From UBA11400 sp964550435 (GTDB taxonomy: Bacteria; Bacteroidota; Rhodothermia; Balneolales; HLUCCA01), in the NCBI GenBank assembly GCA_964550435.1, contig CAZJZI010000002.1:1-64000 (forward strand): a DNA stretch of 64,000 nt, written 5' to 3'. How positions within the stretch are numbered: the first letter of the stretch is position 1; every line of letters starts with the position of its first letter. Shown piece by piece: positions 8,638-18,326 of the stretch. The notes under the pieces were generated by a model. The model was not told where the DNA came from, did not search any database, and saw only the letters and a list, made by a program, of their open reading frames with translations. Made by a program: the position numbers and the translations under genes.

Positions 8638-11600
8638 ATGAGAGCAACACTGTACCATGTTTTAATGGCAGTATGTCTGTTGGTGATACCGGCGTCTATG
8701 AGCGCCCAGTCACCAGGAGCTACTGCGTTCAAACCTCAGAGTTTTGCACCAACTGGTGGAAGCAATATGTTATTCTATACTGTTCGTGAGTATAGAGATG
8801 ACATTATTGACCTTCAACGAGTTGTAAATGCAGAATTCAAAGAGGAATCACTGAAGACCGTATTGATGGAAATTGCACGTCAAGCCCAATTGGGTATTGC
8901 GTTCAATCCTGATATGCCACTTCTTAACAAGAAAGTCGATTTCGATTTTCATAACTCAACCGTTGCCGATGCGCTAACACTCGCTTTGGCCGATACGGAA
9001 TTCGAAGCTGCACTATCACGCCGCCGCGAAGTCGTCTTGGTCAAACGTCCTGCTCCGATTGAACCACCTGTGGTTCAGCCAGTCGTACAGCAGGTGAGAA
9101 CCGTTACCGGGCGTGTTATTGATTCGCAAACTAAGGAAGCGCTTACAGGCGTTGCCGTACAAGTTCAGGGAACCACCATTGGTGCTGCCACTGACCTCGA
9201 TGGTGCATTCCGAATTGCCAATATTCCGGCCGATAACAACATTCTGTTGGTATCCTATGTTGGATATCGCACCCAGCAGGTTAGCATCGACGGACGTACA
9301 GACATCACCATCGAATTGGTTCAGGACATCCTGGGTCTAGATGACTTGGTTGTTGTTGGTTACGGTACTCAGCAACGTCGAGAAATTACCGGATCTATTG
9401 CATCTGTTCCGATGGAGCAAATTCGTGAGATTCCATCTGCAAGTTTCGAAAATGCAATTTTGGGACGACTTGCAGGGGTTCAGGTACAAGAGTCAAGCGG
9501 TGAGCCGGGAGCGGGACCAGAAATCCGTATCCGTGGTGTATCTACTGTTACTGCCGGTACCGATCCGCTGTATGTTATTGATGGCTTCCCATTTTCAAGA
9601 AATAATTCGCTGCAAGGTAGAAACCTTCGATTAGCTGCGAACTATACCGAACCCCCAGTGAACCCGATGGCTACCATCAATCCAAATGATATTCAATCTG
9701 TTGAAATCCTGAAAGATGCCTCGGCAGCTGCTATTTACGGATCTCGTGGATCAAATGGTGTTGTTCTTGTCACAACCAATCGTGGTGTTCGTGACGGAGC
9801 TGGTCCACGAATCAGTTATAGTAGCTACTGGGGTGTCCAGGAAGCTGCCAGAACGGTAGATTTGATGAATGCCGAAGAGCTCATCGATTTTGTTATTGAT
9901 GCACGTAATAACAACTTCCTGCAAAAGTATCCGAACCTTACTCTGGTTAACCCACGTACCAACGAAGGTCGACCAAACGATGGTAACGTGTTGATTCCAG
10001 TAAGTTTCATTAATTGGGATGGAACCGATACCGACTGGCAATCTGAAGTATTCAACCGTGCTTTAACAGCCAATTACACAGCTTCTGTTGCTGGTGGTAA
10101 CGAAAACGTTGGATACTACATATCTGGTGGATATTATACCCAAGATGGTATCATCGAACGCACTGGATTCGATAGATATAGCTTAATGGCTAACGTTGAG
10201 GCAAAACTCAATGATCGACTGGACGTCGGAATCACTCTGAATCCATCGTATGCAGATCACCAACGTTTGCCGACCTCTAACCCATACTTTGCACAACCTC
10301 CGGGGGTTGTTTACTCAGCTATCGTTACATCTCCAACAGTACGTCCGTACAACGAAGATGGTAGCATCAACCAGACCAACAACCAGGCCCATATAGGTAA
10401 CGGTATGACCGATGCGAGTAATGCTTTGGCAATCATCGAGTATATTGATGATCGTCTCAAGCACATCCGTATGTTCAGTACGGCCTATGCGAACTACAAA
10501 ATCATGCCTAATCTGGTTTTCAGATCCTACCTGGGAGCTGATATCAACGACATGAAGCGTGATTTCTATCTGTCCAGAGATTTCAGATTCCGTACTCAAG
10601 TAGTTGGAAACCCATATGGCCAGGCTAATGCATCAAGATCTTTCAACTGGATTACTGAGCAAACGTTGAATTATTCTGGTGAAACAGGTGATCACAAGTA
10701 TGCAGGACTCTTAGGATTCACTGCACAGAAAGAAGACGTTGGCCAAAACATGGTTTTTGCCATCAACTTCCCAGATGACCTTGTTAAGACCCTGAACGGT
10801 GGACAAATCGCCGGTGGATTCAGTCAGGCGGAAGAGTGGTCACTCTTGTCGTATCTAAGTCGTGTTAATTACACCTACAAAGGCAAGTACTTCACAACGC
10901 TTTCAATTCGTGCTGATAAATCATCCCGATTTGGACGTGATAATCAGTGGGGATACTTCCCATCTATTTCTGCCGGTTGGTTGATTTCAGATGAGAGCTT
11001 CATGGATGCACTTCCACAGTTCAACTACTTGCGCGTACGTGCAAGCTGGGGTCAGACAGGAAACTTCCTGATTCCAAACTATGGAGCTATTGGATTACTT
11101 GGATCTGAAAACTACGTGTATAACAACGCAGTTACCGGTGGTGCGGCTCCGTTCACTATCAGTAATTCGAACCTGAGCTGGGAAACAACAACACAGTCTG
11201 GTATTGGACTTGATTTAGGTATGCTCGAAGATCGAATTAATTTCACCTTCGATTACTACCACTCAGTTACCAGCGATCTGTTGCTGAATGTTAACATTCC
11301 ATCAGCATTTGGTTACACAACTGCACTTACAAACATTGGTGAAGTACTGAACCGTGGATTTGAATTTGCTCTTACAACCCGAAACATTGTTGGTGCATTC
11401 AACTGGTCTACTGATTTCAACTACTCAACCAACCATAACGAAGTGTTGAAGTTAGGTCCTGAAGGAGATCCTATTCTTTCTGCAGGTGGTGCTGGTATCC
11501 GTCATATAACTATGGTTGGTCAGCCAATCGGTAGCTACTATGGATACGTAACCAATGGATTATTCCTGACTCAGGCTGATTTGAACAGTCGTCTGCCAGA

Positions 11601-12216
11601 TGCGTTGGCTCCGAATCCTTCACTTGGTGACTTCATGTATAAAGACATCAACGGTGATGGACGAATCACTCCAGCTGACCGTACGGTTACAGGTAATTAC
11701 ATGCCAGATTTCATATTTGGTATCACCAACCGATTCTCATACAAAAACTTCGATGCAAGTGTATTCTTCCAGGGAGTTGTTGGTGGAGAAGTGTTGAACC
11801 TGACCAGTCGTCACTTGAAAAATGGTGAAGGTAACTTCAACTCATACGCTGCATTCAACGATCGTTGGAGATCTCCTGAGCAACCAGGTAATGGAAAATT
11901 CCCACGTGCTGACCGTCAAACAGGTCTGCATGGTGGAAATGACCGTCCAAGTGACTTCCAGGTGGAAGACGCTACCTACTTCCGTATCCGTAATATTACT
12001 TTCGGATATAACGTCCCATCCCGAATTTTGGGTAATGGGATCAGTAATGCCAGAATCTATGGTTCTGTGAACAACGTGTATACCTGGACGGATTACCTCG
12101 GATTTAACCCCGAAGTTAACAACTGGTCAGGTGCGAGCATGCTAACGCAAGGTGAAGATTACGGAGCATATCCGATAATGAGAACCTTCACGTTGGGTAT
12201 TAACATTTCACTCTAA
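8638..12216 (+). CDS. SusC/RagA-type TonB-linked outer membrane transporter with STN domain
   Basis: About 1192 residues. In order: signal peptide ending near SMSAQ; an STN secretin/TonB domain (about 55-130, EFKEESLKTVLMEIARQA), which in this family passes a substrate signal to FecR; a carboxypeptidase-regulatory-like domain (about 145-230, GRVIDSQTKEALTGVAV); a TonB plug (VVVGYGTQQRREITGSIASV, EILKDASAAAIYGSRGSNGV); and a long barrel ending LGINISL. AAGG at 8627-8630 is 7 bp from the ATG at 8638 but only 1 bp from the alternative ATG at 8632, so 8638 is preferred. Pairs with the SusD gene 29 bp downstream for uptake of a polymer whose identity is discussed under the lyase. Confidence 0.93.
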   Translation: MRATLYHVLMAVCLLVIPASMSAQSPGATAFKPQSFAPTGGSNMLFYTVREYRDDIIDLQRVVNAEFKEESLKTVLMEIARQAQLGIAFNPDMPLLNKKVDFDFHNSTVADALTLALADTEFEAALSRRREVVLVKRPAPIEPPVVQPVVQQVRTVTGRVIDSQTKEALTGVAVQVQGTTIGAATDLDGAFRIANIPADNNILLVSYVGYRTQQVSIDGRTDITIELVQDILGLDDLVVVGYGTQQRREITGSIASVPMEQIREIPSASFENAILGRLAGVQVQESSGEPGAGPEIRIRGVSTVTAGTDPLYVIDGFPFSRNNSLQGRNLRLAANYTEPPVNPMATINPNDIQSVEILKDASAAAIYGSRGSNGVVLVTTNRGVRDGAGPRISYSSYWGVQEAARTVDLMNAEELIDFVIDARNNNFLQKYPNLTLVNPRTNEGRPNDGNVLIPVSFINWDGTDTDWQSEVFNRALTANYTASVAGGNENVGYYISGGYYTQDGIIERTGFDRYSLMANVEAKLNDRLDVGITLNPSYADHQRLPTSNPYFAQPPGVVYSAIVTSPTVRPYNEDGSINQTNNQAHIGNGMTDASNALAIIEYIDDRLKHIRMFSTAYANYKIMPNLVFRSYLGADINDMKRDFYLSRDFRFRTQVVGNPYGQANASRSFNWITEQTLNYSGETGDHKYAGLLGFTAQKEDVGQNMVFAINFPDDLVKTLNGGQIAGGFSQAEEWSLLSYLSRVNYTYKGKYFTTLSIRADKSSRFGRDNQWGYFPSISAGWLISDESFMDALPQFNYLRVRASWGQTGNFLIPNYGAIGLLGSENYVYNNAVTGGAAPFTISNSNLSWETTTQSGIGLDLGMLEDRINFTFDYYHSVTSDLLLNVNIPSAFGYTTALTNIGEVLNRGFEFALTTRNIVGAFNWSTDFNYSTNHNEVLKLGPEGDPILSAGGAGIRHITMVGQPIGSYYGYVTNGLFLTQADLNSRLPDALAPNPSLGDFMYKDINGDGRITPADRTVTGNYMPDFIFGITNRFSYKNFDASVFFQGVVGGEVLNLTSRHLKNGEGNFNSYAAFNDRWRSPEQPGNGKFPRADRQTGLHGGNDRPSDFQVEDATYFRIRNITFGYNVPSRILGNGISNARIYGSVNNVYTWTDYLGFNPEVNNWSGASMLTQGEDYGAYPIMRTFTLGINISL

Positions 12217-12245
12217 GACCATAGAAATTGAATAAGGAAATGACT

Positions 12246-13637
12246 ATGAAATCTAAAATATATGTTCTGATCCTGGCGATGTTTATGGTCTCCTGCGGGG
12301 ATGACTTCACAAACCTTTCGCCAATATCGCAACGAAACGTAGATAGCTTCTACTCGAATGCGAATGAATTTGAACTTGCATTGAACGGCGCTTATGCCGG
12401 ATTGCAAGCTGATGGGACCTATAACCAAAGTTATTGGGTCATGTTTGAGATGCGTGGCGACAACACCGATCAAGGGCCAGACGTAACAGGTCTAGCCAAT
12501 GAATTGGCTGTTGTTGAGGCATTTTCTGAAAACGCACTGAATGCGTTTATCGGGGATGCCTATCGCGACACCTACGTAATGATCACCAGAACCAACATCA
12601 TTCTGGACAAGATTGATGGCATTCAAATGAACGATGCTCAACGAAATCGCATCAAGGGTGAGGCGATGTTCCTGAGAGCATTGGGATACTATCATTTGGC
12701 ATTAGCCTTTGATAGAGTTCCACTCATTTTGAATGAGATAACGGATATCAATGCACCGGTAACTCAAAGTGACGCGACTCAGATCCTGACCCAGATGGCC
12801 GCTGATCTTGAGGTTGCAGTCGGTTTGCTTCCGCAAACCGTTACTGGAGCAAATGTGGGCCGTGCAACCAAAGGTGCTGCAAATGCACTTCTTGGTAAAA
12901 TCTACCTAACACTTGGCCAACGTACTCAAGCTGCTACAGCGCTTCGTAGAATTGTTGACTCAGGTGTGTATAGATTACTGCCTAGTTACGCCAGCCTTTG
13001 GGGGGTCCAGAACGAGAACAACGCTGAATCAATCTTTGAGGTGCAGTATCGTGCTGGTGGATTCGGAACAGGATCTCCGTTCACGAACTACTTCTCACCA
13101 AGTGCTAACTTGCAAAACGGTTTGGGTAACAACCGTAACCGCCCGATGCAAGAATTGTATGATGCTTACGAACCGGGTGATTTGCGTAGAGATATTTCCA
13201 TGGCAACCAGCTATGTGAACCCAGCTACCGGATTAACGGTTGAGGCGCTTCACATTCTGAAGTTCCGTAGCCAACCATTCACGAACAACGACTCTGACCT
13301 TAACTGGCCAGTATTCCGCTATGCTGATGTGTTGCTGATGCTTGCTGAAGCCTTGGGCGAAGGTGCCGAATCGTACAACCTGATTAACCAAGTTCGTGCT
13401 CGTGCCGGATTGGGTCCGATTAGTGCCAGTACTCCAGGCTCATTTACCGATAAGCTTTTACATGAACGTCGTGTTGAATTGGCTTTCGAAAACCATCGAT
13501 GGCCAGATCTTCGCAGATTCGGAGTAGCGCAGCAAGTTATGGGTTCAAAAGGACTCAACGCCAAGTTGTTGTTCCCGATCCCACAACGTGAACTCGACGT
13601 ATCTCCTGGAATGCAACAAAACGCAGAACACAGATAA
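12246..13637 (+). CDS. SusD/RagB-type surface glycan-binding lipoprotein
   Basis: A lipoprotein (signal peptide with lipobox FMVSC, then GDD) of about 463 residues with the SusD helical-TPR pattern: AEALFLRALGYYHLALAFDRVP-like segment near residues 140-160 (RIKGEAMFLRALGYYHLALA), VYRLLPSYASLWG, and the C-terminal LLHERRVELAFENHRWPDL motif followed by LFPIPQREL. The start at 12246 has AAGGA 7 bp upstream; in-frame ATG 12240 and TTG 12228 are less well placed. It forms a lid on the upstream SusC barrel. A strong hairpin with T-run follows its stop and may cut down transcription into the deacetylase genes. Confidence 0.93.
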   Translation: MKSKIYVLILAMFMVSCGDDFTNLSPISQRNVDSFYSNANEFELALNGAYAGLQADGTYNQSYWVMFEMRGDNTDQGPDVTGLANELAVVEAFSENALNAFIGDAYRDTYVMITRTNIILDKIDGIQMNDAQRNRIKGEAMFLRALGYYHLALAFDRVPLILNEITDINAPVTQSDATQILTQMAADLEVAVGLLPQTVTGANVGRATKGAANALLGKIYLTLGQRTQAATALRRIVDSGVYRLLPSYASLWGVQNENNAESIFEVQYRAGGFGTGSPFTNYFSPSANLQNGLGNNRNRPMQELYDAYEPGDLRRDISMATSYVNPATGLTVEALHILKFRSQPFTNNDSDLNWPVFRYADVLLMLAEALGEGAESYNLINQVRARAGLGPISASTPGSFTDKLLHERRVELAFENHRWPDLRRFGVAQQVMGSKGLNAKLLFPIPQRELDVSPGMQQNAEHR

Positions 13638-13657
13638 TCGAACTATTACCCCAAAAA

Positions 13658-13695
13658 GGGAGTGTGTGGCAACGTCCCACACTCCCACTTTTTTT
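13658..13695 (+). terminator. Intercistronic rho-independent terminator/attenuator between susD and PIG-L gene 1
   Basis: Perfect 9-bp stem (GGGAGTGTG 13658-13666 with CACACTCCC 13678-13686) followed by seven T at 13689-13695 and preceded by five A. The next gene's ATG is at 13702, only 7 bp after the T-run. The structure therefore sits inside what must be an operon or else covers the ribosome-binding region of the next gene. Confidence 0.75.
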
Positions 13696-13701
13696 GCTAA
13701 A

Positions 13702-14586
13702 ATGAAAACTACCTTGTCATTGTTGATTGCCCTCTTTTTGATGGGTTCGGTTTCTATCGCTCAAGATAAACCACTTAGAATCATTGCGATCTTCGCGCAT
13801 CCAGACGATGCCGAGTTCAAAATGGGAGGAACCGCAGCAATGTGGGCAAGTATGGGTCACGAAGTTAAATTTGTGTCTATTACCAACGGAGATGCCGGAC
13901 ACCATGAAATTGGCGGCGGGCCATTGGCAAATCGTCGTCGTGCAGAGACTCAGGAAGTCGTAAAACGACTTGGAATCAAAGAATACACCGTGCTGGATAA
14001 TCACGATGCTGAACTTTTACCACATTTACACATTCGTCAGCAGGTTATCAGAGAAATTCGTAAATGGGATGCAGATATTGTGCTCGGATTACGCTCAAAC
14101 GACTATCATCCGGACCACAGATATGCCGGAGTATTGGTTATGGATGCCGCTTATATGGTAGTAGTTCCAAACGTAACCCCAGATACGCCTCCTCTCGAGA
14201 AGAATCCGGTCTTTTTGTACATGCAAGATGGATTCGAACGGCCATATCCATTTCAGCATGACATCACAGTTGCCATTGATGACGTTTTTGAAACAAAAAT
14301 GCGTGGACTCGATGCTCATGAGTCACAAGTTTATGAATGGAATGCTTGGGTAGCAGGATTCCTGGATCAGGTACCCCAAGATAAAGAAGCCCGATTTGAG
14401 TGGTTGAAAAGTGCTTATGGAAGTTGGATGTCTGTATCTCCAGAGGCCAGAAAGTCGCTCGAAAAATGGTATGATCCAGAGAAAGCAGCTCAGGTAAAAT
14501 TCGCTGAGTCATTTGAAATTACAGAGTACGGTCGTCAACCGACCGAAGAAGAAATAAGAAAACTCTTCCCGATGTTAGGCAATTAA
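13702..14586 (+). CDS. Secreted PIG-L family deacetylase, copy 1
   Basis: A 294-residue protein with a signal peptide (MKTTLSLLIALFLMGSVSIAQ) and a LmbE/PIG-L zinc deacetylase domain. The metal motif is AHPDDAE near residue 32, with the second conserved histidines in NDYHPDHRYAG near residue 135. The reading frame is open further upstream to 13588 inside the end of susD, but that extension would overlap susD and a terminator, so the ATG at 13702 is preferred. The family removes N-acetyl groups from GlcNAc-type substrates; a secreted form in a Sus-type locus suggests deacetylation of a sugar released from the imported polymer. It is followed 23 bp later by a close paralogue. Confidence 0.88.
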   Translation: MKTTLSLLIALFLMGSVSIAQDKPLRIIAIFAHPDDAEFKMGGTAAMWASMGHEVKFVSITNGDAGHHEIGGGPLANRRRAETQEVVKRLGIKEYTVLDNHDAELLPHLHIRQQVIREIRKWDADIVLGLRSNDYHPDHRYAGVLVMDAAYMVVVPNVTPDTPPLEKNPVFLYMQDGFERPYPFQHDITVAIDDVFETKMRGLDAHESQVYEWNAWVAGFLDQVPQDKEARFEWLKSAYGSWMSVSPEARKSLEKWYDPEKAAQVKFAESFEITEYGRQPTEEEIRKLFPMLGN

Positions 14587-14609
14587 TAGATAAATCAATC
14601 CAAAGTACT

Positions 14610-15500
14610 ATGAAAAAGTTATTGTTTACACTTTTCCTGGCCGTTTTGTGCACGGGAACATTCACCAACTCTATGTCAGCTCAAGATAAACCTCTTCGCA
14701 TCATTGCGATTTTTGCTCACCCGGATGACGCTGAGTCCAAAATGGGTGGTACTGCAGCTCTATGGGCTGAAATGGGACATGAAGTGAAATTTGTGTCAAT
14801 TACCAACGGAGATGCGGGTCATCAGTCAATAGGTGGTGGTGTACTGGCAAAAATTCGCCGCGCCGAAGCTCAGGAAGCTGCACGTCGTTTAGGTGTTAAA
14901 GAATATGTTGTTCTTGACAATCACGATGCTGAATTGCTTCCGCATCTTCATATCCGCCAGCAGGTGATTCGTGAAATCCGTAAATGGGACGCAGATATCG
15001 TACTAGGTCTTCGTATCAACGATTACCACCCTGATCACCGATATGCTGGTGTTCTTGTGATGGATGCTGCTTACATGGTAGTTGTTCCAAACGTAACTCC
15101 AGATACACCACCGCTGGAGAAGAATCCGGTGTTCCTGTATATGCAAGATCGTTTCCGTTTCCCATATCCATTCCAGCACGATATTGTAGTCGATATTGAG
15201 AAAACACTTCAGAAGAAAATTGACGGACTCGATGCACATACATCACAAATGTATGAGTGGCTTCCTTGGGTAGGCGGAACACTTGAGCAGGTACCTGCAG
15301 ATCCTGCAGCTCGTCGCGAGTGGTTGGCAGGACGTTGGATGCGTCCAAACGTGAACGACAATCACATGCCAGCTCTACAGAAATTCTATGGCAACAAGGC
15401 GTCCAGCGTACGCTACGTTGAGTCTTTTGAAATCGCGGAATACGGTCGTCAACCGTCAGAAGACGATATTCGCCAGCTTTTCCCGATGTTAGGAAACTAA
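14610..15500 (+). CDS. Secreted PIG-L family deacetylase, copy 2
   Basis: A 296-residue paralogue of the preceding gene, sharing long identical stretches (for example HLHIRQQVIREIRKWDADIV) and the same ending LFPMLGN. Signal peptide MKKLLFTLFLAVLCTGTF to about SMSAQ. The zinc motif AHPDDAE and the NDYHPDHRYAG motif are both intact, so both copies look active. Divergence is concentrated after about residue 200, where the C-terminal region may shape substrate choice. Clearly a tandem duplication. A GC-rich hairpin follows and separates it from the lyase-family gene. Confidence 0.88.
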   Translation: MKKLLFTLFLAVLCTGTFTNSMSAQDKPLRIIAIFAHPDDAESKMGGTAALWAEMGHEVKFVSITNGDAGHQSIGGGVLAKIRRAEAQEAARRLGVKEYVVLDNHDAELLPHLHIRQQVIREIRKWDADIVLGLRINDYHPDHRYAGVLVMDAAYMVVVPNVTPDTPPLEKNPVFLYMQDRFRFPYPFQHDIVVDIEKTLQKKIDGLDAHTSQMYEWLPWVGGTLEQVPADPAARREWLAGRWMRPNVNDNHMPALQKFYGNKASSVRYVESFEIAEYGRQPSEDDIRQLFPMLGN

Positions 15501-15523
15501 ATTCAATCTCTCATCACTCCAAG

Positions 15524-15557
15524 TCTCCCCGTGTGTGATGCACGGGGGGATTGTTTT
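15524..15557 (+). terminator. Hairpin with T-rich tail between PIG-L gene 2 and lyase gene
   Basis: Stem TCTCCCCGTG (15524-15533) with CACGGGGGGA (15541-15550), ten pairs including one G-T, seven-base loop, then TTGTTTT. The downstream gene starts at 15579, so this looks like a second intercistronic terminator or attenuator in the Sus-type locus. Confidence 0.65.
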
Positions 15558-15578
15558 ACACACAAGGTCAACTAGATT

Positions 15579-18233
15579 ATGTATTCACTCAATTTACGTC
15601 TTTGGGTAGTAGGGATATTGTTTGGTGTTCTGGCGCTCGCATGTGAGCCACAGAACTCAAATCGTATTCCACTTACGGTAAATGCCGCAGAAAATGGGGC
15701 TCCGATCACTTTGGGAGTTCCGTTTCCGGAAGGGGTGTTACAGAATCCTGAGCAGGTAAAAGTAGTAGATAGTCAAGGCAACGAAATTGCATCCCAGATT
15801 ACCGAAGTATCGACCTGGGAACCAGCCGATAAAAGCATTAAGTGGGCCTGGGTTTTCTTCTTCGCTGACGCAGGTGAAGACTATTTCATCGAGTACGGAC
15901 CGAACGTCCGTCGTACTCCACACGAAGGCCACTCTATAGTAACCATCAACAATCAGCGACCATATGGTGGTGTTGAGGTTAATACCGGAACATTGCGCTT
16001 TCAATTAGATAAACGCAATACGGGTGGATTCCTGGATGTTGTGGAAGTCAACTCTGCAGGTGACGGATTCCGCGAAGAGCATATCATTGCGACTGGGATT
16101 AAAGACCGTGGATCGTTTATGGATATGCTCGATGATCGCGGAATTGACCCATCAAAAACAATTGTGCACCAAACGTTTATCGAAAAAGGATCCGGCCCTC
16201 TTCACACAATTATCCGTATAGAAGGTGAGTACCAATATACTCGCGGTGACAATCCTTCCTCTCCATTTGTAACTCGAATCCACGCTTTTGCAGGTAAATC
16301 TTATGTTCGTGTGTATCACACAATTACCTATACGGGTGTCCCGGATAAAAGTCGTCCATTGAATGGTGAACATCCTGCTGTTGCTACTGGTCTAGGTCCG
16401 ATGGTGGATGAAGAAGCCCGACTTTTGGATGCTGGAATGACCCAGCCCAATGATCGCATCCATTCAATCGGTATGAATCTTGATTATAAACTCGGTGAAA
16501 ACCGTAGTTTCAGCACTGGATACTATGATGGTACCTGGTACAATCCAGGGTCAGAGCAAGTACATACATCCAATCTAGACGCATCGGCTAAAACGTCGGT
16601 GTTGCAAAGCGGACCCGAACCCACTCGTATCCCTCCAATTCAGACCTCATCGGCAGATGAGCGCATGAGCGGATTTTTCGCACACGTTCAGGTTGGTGAA
16701 GCCAAAAACCTCGAAGTTGAGCGTGCAGCAGGCTGGGTAGATGTCAACGATGGACAACGTGGTGTGACTGTTGGCATTCGTAATTTCATTGAAGAATATC
16801 CAAAAGAAATCGAAGTAGACCCGGCGACAGGTGTAGTTACTGCCTATTTATGGTCACCAAAAGCCGGACCTATGAGTTTCCAGCGTATGGATCAGCGAAG
16901 AGATGGTGATATGGTTGGTAACTTTGCTGCAGGGATGACCAAAACCACAGAGATGGTGTATCACTTCTACGATCAGGTTCCGGATGAATCCACTCGAAAA
17001 TTGGCTATGAATATAGCCTTGAATCCACCTAACGCTCACGTTGCACCGTCATGGTATGCTAATTCTGGAGCATTCGGCAACTTTGCTCCTGCAACCGACC
17101 GATTTGCGGCTTATGAGCGTGGTCTATCCTACAAATTTGACTGGTTGTTATTCAATCAAGAGTGGGAGCCATGGTTTGGAATGTTCTACTACGGTGACCT
17201 GATGACCAATTACTACCGTGAGAACTGGAATATGTGGGGCGTTAACGAGCCTGCGCAGGATTTCATGTGGTGGATGCAATACATGAGAACAGGTGACCGA
17301 AAGTACTACCTACAAGCGCAGAACATGTCTCGGTATTCAATGGATGTCGGTAATATCCACTGGCCGGTAAAACCTCCGTATCGTGGTGATACAAACCTCA
17401 CCATTGACTGGTTCGAGTATGAAGCTACTCCTGAATCGAGTCCTTATGTTGGTATGGGTCGTCGACATGGTAATCAGCCTTGGGTATCAGTGCTAACCGC
17501 ACACGTTTGGACACCAGGATGGGTTGCTGCCTATTATCTCGATGGATATCATCGTGGTCTTGATATAGCCAAATTAACCGCAGACCATTACCTTCGCAGA
17601 GTTTGGGGAGAGCATGACTTCCGGGGAAGAAGACTGTACCTTGGCATGTTCAATATTTTGCCAGTATATGACGCAACCAAAGAGCAGAAATATCTCGACG
17701 AGTTTGAGTATAGAATGCAGATTGCGATGGATCTTCAAAATGAGCAAGGTTGGTCTTTAAACATCGATCGTTACGGTTATTCACAGAACTACTTCGCTCA
17801 TAGCATGATGCAGTACTATCAGTTGACAGGCGATCAGGATGTTAAACAGTCTTTGATTCGACACGCTCGTCGCGTAAAAGATGTGAAACCTATGGATCAT
17901 GATATGGAATCTTATCTGGCCAGCATCTACAGTCTGGTAGCTGCTTATGAGCTTAGTGGTGAAAAGGTGTTTCTTGATACCGCAAAAGAACGTGCGGAAT
18001 ATCTTAAAACCAATTCAATGGAGTATTCGGTTGATATCAACAGCACTCAACGTGCATACAGCGAGGCACTTGAAGCTGCCAGTAACCTTCCTAAGTTTCC
18101 TGAAGGAGGCGAACATCCGTTTTTTGGAACACGTCCGATATGGTCCATCACGAACGGACTCCGAGTATTCGGATGGACGCATGCATACAACGTCCCGTGG
18201 TTGATTCCACATCTTGAAGAACCCGCACCGTAA
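15579..18233 (+). CDS. PcRGLX/YetA-like (exo-rhamnogalacturonan lyase family) lipoprotein
   Basis: An 884-residue lipoprotein (lipobox LALAC, then EPQ). The N-terminal region (about 30-130, PLTVNAAENGAPITLGVPFP, then VVDSQGNEIASQI) reads as the RIFT-type barrel of PcRGLX/YetA-like proteins, followed by a beta-sandwich region and, from about 480 to 830, an aromatic-rich helical part consistent with an alpha/alpha toroid (WDW-type residues around NQEWEPWFGMFYYGDL). Characterised relatives of this fold cleave rhamnogalacturonan backbones (PL26), so an exo-acting lyase or hydrolase on a uronate polymer is a fair guess. I cannot map catalytic residues with certainty. It is the last gene of the Sus-type locus, followed by a strong terminator. 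Confidence 0.7.
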   Translation: MYSLNLRLWVVGILFGVLALACEPQNSNRIPLTVNAAENGAPITLGVPFPEGVLQNPEQVKVVDSQGNEIASQITEVSTWEPADKSIKWAWVFFFADAGEDYFIEYGPNVRRTPHEGHSIVTINNQRPYGGVEVNTGTLRFQLDKRNTGGFLDVVEVNSAGDGFREEHIIATGIKDRGSFMDMLDDRGIDPSKTIVHQTFIEKGSGPLHTIIRIEGEYQYTRGDNPSSPFVTRIHAFAGKSYVRVYHTITYTGVPDKSRPLNGEHPAVATGLGPMVDEEARLLDAGMTQPNDRIHSIGMNLDYKLGENRSFSTGYYDGTWYNPGSEQVHTSNLDASAKTSVLQSGPEPTRIPPIQTSSADERMSGFFAHVQVGEAKNLEVERAAGWVDVNDGQRGVTVGIRNFIEEYPKEIEVDPATGVVTAYLWSPKAGPMSFQRMDQRRDGDMVGNFAAGMTKTTEMVYHFYDQVPDESTRKLAMNIALNPPNAHVAPSWYANSGAFGNFAPATDRFAAYERGLSYKFDWLLFNQEWEPWFGMFYYGDLMTNYYRENWNMWGVNEPAQDFMWWMQYMRTGDRKYYLQAQNMSRYSMDVGNIHWPVKPPYRGDTNLTIDWFEYEATPESSPYVGMGRRHGNQPWVSVLTAHVWTPGWVAAYYLDGYHRGLDIAKLTADHYLRRVWGEHDFRGRRLYLGMFNILPVYDATKEQKYLDEFEYRMQIAMDLQNEQGWSLNIDRYGYSQNYFAHSMMQYYQLTGDQDVKQSLIRHARRVKDVKPMDHDMESYLASIYSLVAAYELSGEKVFLDTAKERAEYLKTNSMEYSVDINSTQRAYSEALEAASNLPKFPEGGEHPFFGTRPIWSITNGLRVFGWTHAYNVPWLIPHLEEPAP

Positions 18234-18290
18234 CGAAATTTGCTATAAACGATTCTCTCAAAACACAACATACACATATAGTGAGTAGGT

Positions 18291-18325
18291 AAGGCCGGAT
18301 TCTTGACAGAGTCCGGCCTTTTTTT
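18291..18325 (+). terminator. Strong rho-independent terminator of the Sus-type locus
   Basis: Thirteen paired bases (AAGGCCGGATTCT with AGAGTCCGGCCTT, one G-T pair), tetraloop TGAC, followed by a T-run to 18325. It lies 58 bp after the stop of the lyase-family gene. Confidence 0.9.
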
Positions 18326-18326
18326 A

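Noticed and set aside
13588..13701. N-terminal extension of the first PIG-L protein
   Set aside because: It would overlap the end of susD and run through a strong terminator; the ATG at 13702 begins a normal signal peptide.
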